Positions 1-5,369 of a DNA stretch of 7,937 nt are shown piece by piece (the stretch's first letter is position 1; each line of letters starts with the position of its first letter). The translations under genes were made by a program, and so were the position numbers. Where the stretch lies: assembly GCA_013297575.1 (NCBI GenBank), contig JAAFHO010000241.1, positions 1-7,937 of the forward strand. The letters are read 5' to 3'. The stretch comes from Chitinophagales bacterium (GTDB lineage Bacteria > Bacteroidota > Bacteroidia > Chitinophagales > Saprospiraceae). Under the pieces are notes generated by a model, which was given only the letters and a program-made list of their open reading frames with translations, was not told where the DNA came from and ran no database searches.

Positions 1-168
1 GTCCTAGAAGTATGGGAAGCGCAAAATGTAATTGTCATGAAGCGCAGTATGAAATCGGGTTATGCAGGTATTGAGAACGATTTGTTCTTCCACGCCCGTA
101 CTAAAATGCTTTTTGGCGATGCTAAGGATACTTTGCAGAAATTGGTGAGTGAGGTGAAGGCGTTGTAG
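1..168 (+). CDS. pntB: NAD(P) transhydrogenase subunit beta, C-terminal end (partial)
   Basis: This is the last 55 codons plus TAG of a gene that begins left of the window, open in frame 1 from the first base. The peptide reads VLEVWEAQNVIVMKRSM, then SGYAGIENDLFF and MLFGDAK. This is the signature C-terminus of PntB domain III, with the KRSM...GYAG and MLFGDAK blocks that bind NADP(H). From family knowledge, PntAB is an inner-membrane complex that couples hydride transfer from NADH to NADP+ to proton re-entry, supplying NADPH. The membrane segments of PntB lie outside the window. pntA would be expected just upstream, which cannot be seen here. The gene ends 38 nt before a strong hairpin, so it is probably the last gene of its operon. 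The identification is strong despite the short fragment. Confidence 0.93.
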   Translation, partial: VLEVWEAQNVIVMKRSMKSGYAGIENDLFFHARTKMLFGDAKDTLQKLVSEVKAL

Positions 169-206
169 GGTAGTACTTGGAAGTAGTTATTAAGTATCTA
201 GAATAA

Positions 207-254
207 ATGCATTTTTAAGGCGTATAGCGACTGCTATACGCCTTAAAAATGTAT
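207..254. terminator. Long perfect hairpin after pntB, putative terminator without U-tract
   Basis: Arms 210-228 (CATTTTTAAGGCGTATAGC) and 233-251 pair perfectly over 19 bp around the tetraloop GACT. One G:U and two A:U pairs extend the stem to 207-254. It begins 38 nt after the pntB stop, so a terminator or 3'-end stabiliser is the natural reading. It is atypical because the T-run is inside the left arm and the A-run inside the right arm. The RNA therefore has no U-tract after the stem on either strand. Confidence 0.5.
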
Positions 255-524
255 AGACGAAAAACACCTACATTCATTTACATTAATTAATTATGTCCTG
301 ATAATTAGTACTAACCATGAGTTACTGGATTAGCCAGATCAATTAATTCAGGGAAAATACTTCATTGAAAGTTGTATGTTTCTGAAAAACAACGAGTATG
401 TTGGACTCTCAAATTATCGCTGGTGATCGCTTTTTATATTTCTACCATTACCAATAGTTTCATTTTACAATAAGTAACATAAAATTATATGTATTAAAAT
501 TTATTCAATCTCATTTTATTGCGT

Positions 525-532
525 TACATTTG
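525..532 (+). promoter_or_regulatory. Putative Bacteroidota -7 promoter box for the lipoprotein pair
   Basis: TACATTTG matches the Bacteroidota -7 consensus TAnnTTTG exactly. No TTG or TTTG lies 17-23 nt upstream; the nearest candidate is TTTA at 500-503, so the -33 element is poor. Transcription would start near 535, giving a 5' UTR of about 80 nt before the ATG at 618. No equivalent perfect box was found between the two lipoprotein genes. The second gene may therefore depend on read-through or on a weaker promoter. Confidence 0.45.
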
Positions 533-617
533 TAAGAGATTTTTACTTCCAGTAGATGATCTATCTTTTTATATAAAACTTTATCTTTTCATACTCTCAA
601 TCATTAAGCACTAAACC

Positions 618-1151
618 ATGTCAAAATTCCTTCTATTCGTATTATGTATTATTACCGTATTTTCTTGCAAAAAAGACGATCTAATGCCGCTCCCCAATTA
701 TAACCAAGGCAACCAAGCATATGGTTGGTCAAAATGTGACCGCAATGGTGTGGCTTGGAAAGCATCTGCTGCAGCTGGATATATGACATACGGTGCTACT
801 CCCGATACTAATTATATGTCTATTGCATGTGGGACTGTTGATAATGATTCCATACTTGGCGAATCATTGGACATTACCAATATACCAACCCAAGTTGGGG
901 AATATGATGTCATAAAGAGTTATGAAACCAAAGTTATTACTGGTTTATATTCATTGGTAACAGATGATCAAATTGATGCCACTTATGAGATACGTAAAAA
1001 GAAAACTTCCAAGGTATATATTGATACTATTGATCGGCAAAAGAAGATTGTAAAAGGCCGCTATACCCTTTATTTTCATGGCGGTGGAGGTCTTTATGAA
1101 CGCGATGTTGACTTTGAAAATGGTACTTTTGAAGCGAGTATTATAAATTAG
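618..1151 (+). CDS. Putative lipoprotein, DUF6252-like, tandem copy 1
   Basis: This is a 177-aa predicted lipoprotein of unknown function. Residues 1-17 (MSKFLLFVLCIITVFSC) form a short signal peptide ending in a lipobox-like VFSC, so Cys17 should be lipidated. The next residues, KKDD, resemble the Bacteroidota lipoprotein export signal that directs lipoproteins to the cell surface. The mature part opens with an AYGWSKCDRNGVAWKAS block (34-50) and ends with IDRQKKIVKGRYTLYF followed by DFENGTFEA. This layout of a 'C-x-NG-x-W' start and a 'G-x-[FY]-...-F-x-NGTFE' beta-rich end recalls the small DUF6252-type lipoproteins, an assignment made from memory. Mature-region cysteines are C40 and C71. 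Its neighbour at 1285 is about 82% identical (31 differences in 177 by my count). The ATG is the first start of the frame, and the leader conserved between the copies supports it. Confidence 0.85.
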   Translation: MSKFLLFVLCIITVFSCKKDDLMPLPNYNQGNQAYGWSKCDRNGVAWKASAAAGYMTYGATPDTNYMSIACGTVDNDSILGESLDITNIPTQVGEYDVIKSYETKVITGLYSLVTDDQIDATYEIRKKKTSKVYIDTIDRQKKIVKGRYTLYFHGGGGLYERDVDFENGTFEASIIN

Positions 1152-1180
1152 ATAATACTATCATAGTATTTATAATATGG

Positions 1181-1214
1181 AAATGGCTGCTAGCATTATT
1201 GTTGGCAGCCATTT
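1181..1214 (+). terminator. 3' hairpin of lipoprotein copy 1
   Basis: Left arm 1181-1195 (AAATGGCTGCTAGCA) and right arm 1200-1214 (TGTTGGCAGCCATTT) form a 15-bp stem with two G:U pairs and a TTAT loop. It starts 29 nt after the stop codon. The following ACTATAATTAAG is A/T-rich but is not a clean U-tract, so termination may be partial. The same structure recurs after copy 2. Confidence 0.55.
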
Positions 1215-1284
1215 ACTATAATTAAGTAACTCAATGCTGATAAAAAACGTAATTCGCTCACTTTCAATCATTAAACACTAAATC

Positions 1285-1818
1285 ATGTCAAAATTCCTTC
1301 TATTCATAACATGCGTTATTGCCGTCTTTTCTTGCAAAAAAGCCGACCTAATGCCGCTCCCCAATTATAACCAAGGCAACCAAGCATATGGTTGGTCAAA
1401 ATGTAACCGAAATGGCGTGGCTTGGGAAGCATCTGCTAACGCTGGATATATGACCTATGGTGCTACGCCCGATACCAATTATATGTCTATTGGATACGGG
1501 ACTTTTGACAATGACGGTATACTTGGCGAATCATTAGGCATTAACAACATACCAGTCCAAGTTGGGGAATATCAAGTGATAGAGAGTAAAGAACAAAGGG
1601 ATATTCTATGTATCTATTCATTAGTAACAGATGATCAAATTGATGCCACTTATCAGATACGTAAAAAGAAAACCTCCAAGGTGTATATTGATACTATTGA
1701 TCGGCAAAAAAAGATTGTAAAAGGCCGTTATACCCTTTATTTTAGTGGTGGTGATGGTCTTTATGAACGCAATGTTGATTTTGAAAATGGCACATTTGAA
1801 GCACGCTTTGTAAATTAA
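1285..1818 (+). CDS. Putative lipoprotein, DUF6252-like, tandem copy 2
   Basis: This is the 177-aa paralogue of the gene at 618, with the same signal peptide and lipobox layout (MSKFLLFITCVIAVFSC). Its post-cysteine sequence is KKAD rather than KKDD, so one acid of the putative surface-export signal is lost. Residues 22-40 are identical to copy 1, and 111-153 differ only at E124Q. Residues 70-110 have 16 amino-acid changes. One cysteine is also displaced: copy 1 has C71 (Tyr here), whereas this copy has C109 (Gly in copy 1); C40 is shared. The gene lies 133 nt after the stop of copy 1, with a hairpin between them and no perfect -7 box of its own. Function is unknown. An outer-membrane-anchored, mostly beta-structured protein is inferred. 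Confidence 0.85.
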   Translation: MSKFLLFITCVIAVFSCKKADLMPLPNYNQGNQAYGWSKCNRNGVAWEASANAGYMTYGATPDTNYMSIGYGTFDNDGILGESLGINNIPVQVGEYQVIESKEQRDILCIYSLVTDDQIDATYQIRKKKTSKVYIDTIDRQKKIVKGRYTLYFSGGDGLYERNVDFENGTFEARFVN

Positions 1819-1847
1819 ATAATTTTTTTATAGCGTTTTTAAGATGA

Positions 1848-1881
1848 AAATAGCTGCTAACATTACTGTTGGCAGCCATTT
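1848..1881. terminator. Bidirectional terminator hairpin between lipoprotein copy 2 and guaB
   Basis: Left arm 1848-1862 and right arm 1867-1881 (TGTTGGCAGCCATTT) form a 15-bp stem with one A.C mismatch, one G:U pair and a TTAC loop. On the + strand it is followed by TCCTTTTATCC. On the - strand it starts 4 nt after the guaB TAA and is followed by TCATC, with U-rich TATTT at the stem base. It sits between two convergent genes, so it probably ends both transcripts. A second 7-bp inverted repeat (CCCGAGA 1891-1897 / TCTCGGG 1911-1917) lies in the last codons of guaB. Confidence 0.6.
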
Positions 1882-1885
1882 CCTT

Positions 1886-3373
1886 TTATCCCCGAGAATA
1901 ATTCGGCGACTCTCGGGTAATGATAATATTATGCGGGTGGCTTTCTGTCATACCAGCGTTTGTGATCTGTACAAATTGCGCATTTTCCTGCAAGGCATCC
2001 ACGGTAGGTGCACCACAATAGCCCATTCCTGCACGCAAACCACCAATATATTGAATCATCACTTCTTGTAAAGTGCCTTTATAGGGTACGCGTCCTTCAA
2101 TACCTTCTGGTACTAATTTTTTTACATCATCTTCTACATCTTGGAAATAACGATCTTTAGAGCCTTTTTCCATAGAGGCCAAACTGCCCATACCACGGTA
2201 CGATTTGAATTTACGGCCATCAAAAATAATGGTTTCACCCGGTGCTTCTTCAACGCCAGCAAACAACGAACCTGCCATAATCGTATTAGCGCCAGCGGCC
2301 AAAGCCTTTACAATATCGCCTGTAAAACGGATACCGCCATCGCCAATGATTGGAACTCCTGTGCCTTTCAAGGCTTCATAAGCATCGTGGATAGCAGATA
2401 ACTGCGCCACTCCTACGCCGGCAACGATCCTTGTGGTACAGATACTACCGGGGCCTACACCTACTTTAACTGCATCAGCACCGGCCTTTGCGAGCGCGAG
2501 CGCACCTGAGCCAGTAGCCACATTACCACCTATGACCTGTAAATCGGGAAAATGGCTTTTTACGGCCGTTACACCATCCAATACACCTTTGGAATGACCG
2601 TGTGCAGTATCGATACAAATGACATCGACGCTTACATTGACTAGTTTTTGTACCCGCTCCAATAAATCAGCGGTAACCCCAACTGCTGCCCCTACCACCA
2701 AACGGCCATAAGAATCCTTACAAGCATTCGGGAAATTCACCCCTTTCATAATATCCTTATAGGTGATAAGACCTACCAGTTTGTAATTATCGTCTACTAC
2801 AGGCAGTTTTTCGATTTTATGCTGCTGCAAAATCTGACGGGCTTGGTCTAAGGTAGTGCCTTTAGGCGCAGTAATCAGGTTGCGCTTGGTCATCAACTCC
2901 TTGGCTAAGCGGGCTGGATTAGCCTCGAAGCGCAAATCGCGGTTGGTCAGGATACCCAATAATTTATCGTTTTTGTCCACAATGGGAATACCGCCAATAC
3001 TGTGCTTCCGCATAAGTTCGCGTGCATCGATCACCGTTGCATCCGGAGGAAGCGTAACCGGATCGAGGATCATGCCTGCTTCCGAACGTTTTACAGCGCG
3101 TACCTGATCTGCTTGCGCATCGATAGTCATATTTTTATGAATCATCCCGATGCCGCCTTGCCGTGCAATAGCAATCGCCAGCCCTTGTTCGGTCACGGTA
3201 TCCATGGCGGCGGATACGATGGGTGCTCGGAGTCGAATACCTTTTGTAAATTGTGTGCTAATGTCCACTTCACGTGGCAATACTTCGCTGTAAGCAGGGA
3301 CGAGCAGAACGTCGTCGAAAGTAAGGGAAAAGCCCAAAAACTTGGGGCGGTCGGTGTTGCGGTGTAGTTCCAT
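1886..3373 (-). CDS. guaB: IMP dehydrogenase
   Basis: IMP dehydrogenase oxidises IMP to XMP with NAD+, the committed step of GMP synthesis in the cytoplasm, and works as a tetramer. With the ATG at 3373 it is 495 aa, about the usual length. Visible in order are the N-terminal LTFDDVLLVPAYSEVLP block (17-33), two CBS domains (about 101-150 and 160-210), DTAHGHS (255-261), the catalytic loop GPGSICTTR with Cys312, GDGGIRFTGD (344-353), the flap KGSKDRYFQ with Arg408/Tyr409, and a C-terminal ESHPHNIIITRESPNY typical of Bacteroidota. The frame is open upstream to a TTG at 3436. That would add 21 hydrophobic residues overlapping tatD and is not family-like, so the ATG was chosen. A perfect -7 box ends 3 nt before this ATG. 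CBS domains usually mediate purine-nucleotide control of the enzyme. Confidence 0.97.
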   Translation of the reverse strand: MELHRNTDRPKFLGFSLTFDDVLLVPAYSEVLPREVDISTQFTKGIRLRAPIVSAAMDTVTEQGLAIAIARQGGIGMIHKNMTIDAQADQVRAVKRSEAGMILDPVTLPPDATVIDARELMRKHSIGGIPIVDKNDKLLGILTNRDLRFEANPARLAKELMTKRNLITAPKGTTLDQARQILQQHKIEKLPVVDDNYKLVGLITYKDIMKGVNFPNACKDSYGRLVVGAAVGVTADLLERVQKLVNVSVDVICIDTAHGHSKGVLDGVTAVKSHFPDLQVIGGNVATGSGALALAKAGADAVKVGVGPGSICTTRIVAGVGVAQLSAIHDAYEALKGTGVPIIGDGGIRFTGDIVKALAAGANTIMAGSLFAGVEEAPGETIIFDGRKFKSYRGMGSLASMEKGSKDRYFQDVEDDVKKLVPEGIEGRVPYKGTLQEVMIQYIGGLRAGMGYCGAPTVDALQENAQFVQITNAGMTESHPHNIIITRESPNYSRG

Positions 3374-3376
3374 CTG

Positions 3377-3384
3377 CAAATGTA
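3377..3384 (-). promoter_or_regulatory. Putative -7 promoter box immediately upstream of guaB
   Basis: Read on the minus strand, 3384-3377 is TACATTTG, an exact match to TAnnTTTG. Only CAG separates it from the guaB ATG. A box centred at -7 would put the start of transcription at or within a base or two of that ATG, implying a leaderless or nearly leaderless mRNA. No TTG lies 17-23 nt upstream. A run of eight T (3415-3408) lies a little further upstream. This is inferred from sequence only. Confidence 0.4.
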
Positions 3385-3407
3385 CGGCAAGGTTTGGGAT
3401 TTTCAGG

Positions 3408-3449
3408 AAAAAAAATATTAAGCAAGGATGAAACAATAACTTTATCCTT
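3408..3449 (-). terminator. Possible weak terminator after the TatD-family gene
   Basis: On the minus strand AAGGATAAA (3449-3441) and TTCATCCTT (3432-3424) can form a 9-bp stem with one G:U and an 8-nt loop. GCTTAATA and eight T (3415-3408) follow. The stem overlaps the TAA of the upstream gene (3450-3448). It is AT-rich and the T-run is offset by about 8 nt, so it would terminate only partly. It fits with guaB having its own promoter just downstream. Confidence 0.35.
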
Positions 3450-4071
3450 AAAATAAAGCCGGCGGCACAAAGCCTTTGCCCCGAATTACCGCTGCGGCTT
3501 CATAAATCGCTTCGGCATCTACATTTTCGAGATCGTCTGTTTCTAGGAAAAAACGATCATCCGGACAAATGCGCAAAGATTGCGCTGCAGGACTTTTACT
3601 ATTTAATATGGCTGCTCCAAACGACAAATACGCACCTGCTTTGAGCAACATTTCCGCTACGGCGGGGTTCTTATTAAAACCATGAAAAATCCAACGGACG
3701 GACTCATGCGCTCGTCCGTATTTCTTTTTCATTTCAAGTACCTCTTCAAACGCACGGACACAATGAATAATCAAGGGTTTGCGTGCATCGACGGCCGTTT
3801 CTACACAAAATTCAAATGCTTCCATCTGCAAATCCCAATCGGTTTTACAAGCTTTATCCAAGCCTGTTTCGCCTACAGCCTTACAAGTTGGATCTTTTAC
3901 TTGCGCCATCAACCAACCGCGTGCTTCTGGCATCGTTTCTTCGGATAAGTACCAAGGATGCAAACCCGCCGAATACAACGGCGAAGATGGGTATGGGCGA
4001 CCAAAACTACGATTAACAATGGCCGTAACGTGCTCAGAGGTGGGGTTGTGGTGGGTGTGAAGGTCTAGCAT
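3448..4071 (-). CDS. TatD-family metal-dependent hydrolase (short Bacteroidota type)
   Basis: This is a 207-aa TIM-barrel metallohydrolase of the TatD family, whose members are mostly metal-dependent 3'-5' exonucleases or DNases in the cytoplasm. The metal-site residues are all present: HTH at H5/H7, GLHPW (H38), GETGLD (E68), IIHC (H103), FHGF (H130) and ETDD (D179). It is some 50 aa shorter than the usual 250-265 aa. The deficit is mainly between the HxH motif and GLHPW, where only about 30 residues replace the usual 50-60. I recall the same compact N-terminus in other Bacteroidota proteins, so this looks like a subfamily rather than a truncation. It lies 67 nt after the thiolase gene and 74 nt before guaB. 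Its exact substrate is unknown, so the symbol tatD is withheld. Confidence 0.9.
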   Translation of the reverse strand: MLDLHTHHNPTSEHVTAIVNRSFGRPYPSSPLYSAGLHPWYLSEETMPEARGWLMAQVKDPTCKAVGETGLDKACKTDWDLQMEAFEFCVETAVDARKPLIIHCVRAFEEVLEMKKKYGRAHESVRWIFHGFNKNPAVAEMLLKAGAYLSFGAAILNSKSPAAQSLRICPDDRFFLETDDLENVDAEAIYEAAAVIRGKGFVPPALF

Positions 4072-4138
4072 AAAGCGAGTTTGCGTGTATGTGATTTTGG
4101 CGAAGGTACGATATTATTGGCAAGTAACCAATCCCACC

Positions 4139-5353
4139 CTAGATAACATTTTCTAATACCACAGCGTAACCTTGTCCTACACCAATACACATGGTGACTA
4201 AGGCATAACGCTTGGCTGTTCTTTGCAATTCCAAGGAGGCGGAATACAAAATACGCGCGCCCGACATTCCGAGTGGATGACCGAGCGCAATGGCGCCGCC
4301 GTTGGGATTGACCCGTGGATCATTATCGGAAAGCCCCAACGCACGCGTACATGCAAGGGACTGCGCCGCAAATGCCTCATTGAGTTCAATAATATCCATA
4401 TCGGCCAGGGTAAGCCCTGCTCTTTGTAGTGCCAGTTGTGAAGCCGTAACGGGGCCTATTCCCATAATGCGTGGCTCTACACCCGTTACCGCACTGCTCA
4501 TAATGCGCGACATGGGTCTAAGGTTGTACTGCTTTACCGCATTTTCGGAAGCAATTAAGACGGCTGCTGCACCGTCGTTCAGCCCAGAGGCGTTACCAGC
4601 CGTAACGGTGCCGTTTTCTTTACGAAATGCTGGTTTTAGTCGGGCCAAACCCTCGAGCGTAGTACCAGCCTTAATAAATTCATCCGTATTTATTTGGATG
4701 GGATCACCTTTGCGTTGTGGGATCAGTACGGGTGTTATTTCTAAGGCTAGGCGGCCTGTCTCTTGGGCGTGAGCGGCTTTCTTTTGAGACCAAAGGGCAA
4801 ATTGGTCTTGATCTTCGCGGCTAATATGGTATTGATCCGCCAAATTTTCGGCAGTTTCGCCCATGGCATCGGTGCCATACAGGGCTTGCATGCTTGGATT
4901 GATAAACCGCCAGCCAAAACTACTATCGTACATTTTGGCATCGGTACCAAATGCCTGAGTGGTTTTGGAAATGACCCAAGGCCCGCGCGACATATTTTCT
5001 ACGCCCCCGGCAATAAACAATTCGCCTTCGCCTGCTAATATGGCACGACGGGCTTGCACCACTGCCGACATACCCGAAGCGCATAGTCGATTGACGGTTT
5101 CGCCAGGTACAGTAACTGGAAGCCCCGCCAACAACAAGCTCATTCGAGCAATATTGCGATTGTCTTCGCCGGCTTGGTTGGCGCAGCCCAAAATAACATC
5201 ATTCAATGCTTCTAATGGAATTTCCGGATAACGCTCCATAAGTGCTTTGATCGGAATGGCAGCCAAATCATCGGTACGAACGGCGGCTAATGCCCCTCCA
5301 AAATTACCAATTGCGGTACGGCAACCATCAATAACATATACTGCTTTTGTCAT
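4139..5353 (-). CDS. pcaF: Thiolase, probable 3-oxoadipyl-CoA thiolase / acetyl-CoA C-acyltransferase
   Basis: This is a 404-aa degradative thiolase that cleaves a 3-oxoacyl-CoA with CoA to give acetyl-CoA or succinyl-CoA. Active-site features are the nucleophile Cys91 in NRLCASGM, NEAFAA (325-330), GHPLG with His359, and Cys389 in CIGVGQG. The stretches FGGALAAVRTDDLAAIPIKA, GCANQAGEDNRNIARM and GWRFINPSMQALYGTD are those I associate with the PcaF/PaaJ type, which acts on 3-oxoadipyl-CoA in phenylacetate or beta-ketoadipate catabolism. No other gene of those pathways is visible here, so a general beta-oxidation role remains possible. The ATG at 5353 begins MTKAVYVIDGCRTAIG, as the family does. 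A longer frame from a TTG at 5437 would overlap the upstream gene and is rejected. The 16-nt spacer after the MBL-fold gene suggests co-transcription. Confidence 0.88.
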   Translation of the reverse strand: MTKAVYVIDGCRTAIGNFGGALAAVRTDDLAAIPIKALMERYPEIPLEALNDVILGCANQAGEDNRNIARMSLLLAGLPVTVPGETVNRLCASGMSAVVQARRAILAGEGELFIAGGVENMSRGPWVISKTTQAFGTDAKMYDSSFGWRFINPSMQALYGTDAMGETAENLADQYHISREDQDQFALWSQKKAAHAQETGRLALEITPVLIPQRKGDPIQINTDEFIKAGTTLEGLARLKPAFRKENGTVTAGNASGLNDGAAAVLIASENAVKQYNLRPMSRIMSSAVTGVEPRIMGIGPVTASQLALQRAGLTLADMDIIELNEAFAAQSLACTRALGLSDNDPRVNPNGGAIALGHPLGMSGARILYSASLELQRTAKRYALVTMCIGVGQGYAVVLENVI

Positions 5354-5369
5354 GTTTTTTATATAATTT

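Larger units (their letters stand above)
169..617. other. AT-rich intergenic region between pntB and the first lipoprotein gene
   Basis: These 449 bp contain no credible gene; the longest ATG-initiated reading frame I traced on the plus strand is only about 16 codons. Besides the hairpin at 207-254 it holds three minor signals. A direct repeat ATCGCT (416-421 and 426-431) has a 10-bp period. A -7-like box TACATTTG lies at 525-532. A short dyad TAGAT-G-ATCTA (553-563) lies between that box and the gene. No tRNA, small-RNA family or mobile-element end was recognised. Confidence 0.6.
594..1214 (+). repeat. Direct duplication unit, copy 1 (gene plus flanks)
   Basis: Positions 594-1214 align with 1261-1881 at a constant offset of 667 bp and no gap. 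The alignment covers 24 bp of leader (CTCTCAATCATTAAGC... against CTTTCAATCATTAAAC...), the whole coding region, the 3' UTR and the 3' hairpin. Outside these limits the two flanks look unrelated. Identity is patchy: 681-737 is identical base for base to 1348-1404, whereas the middle of the gene differs strongly. Confidence 0.9.
1261..1881 (+). repeat. Direct duplication unit, copy 2 (gene plus flanks)
   Basis: This is the second member of the 621-bp duplication, collinear with 594-1214 at +667 bp without indels. Its right border (1881) lies 4 bp from the guaB stop codon (1886-1888). The duplicated block therefore includes, or has supplied, the hairpin that now separates the lipoprotein genes from guaB. 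No target-site duplication or terminal inverted repeat is seen, so this is a segmental tandem duplication rather than a mobile element. Confidence 0.9.

Noticed and set aside
252..617. Hidden small RNA, tRNA or toxin-antitoxin genes in the long intergenic stretch
   Set aside because: No cloverleaf or known RNA motif was seen, and the plus-strand reading frames are at most about 16 codons. Only promoter-like and short repeat signals were found.
594..1881. Insertion sequence or transposon as the cause of the tandem repeat
   Set aside because: There is no transposase, terminal inverted repeat or target-site duplication. The units are collinear gene copies with leader and terminator, as in ordinary tandem duplication.
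1844..2071. 75-codon open frame on the + strand
   Set aside because: It starts inside the 3' hairpin and runs antisense through the end of guaB; no support beyond the open frame.
3374..3436. Longer guaB start at a TTG (21 extra residues)
   Set aside because: The extension is hydrophobic and not IMPDH-like, overlaps the end of the tatD-like gene and covers a promoter-like element. The ATG at 3373 fits the family.
4290..4772. 160-codon open frame on the + strand
   Set aside because: It is entirely antisense to the well-supported thiolase gene, has no family-like sequence, and mirrors the codon pattern of the real gene.
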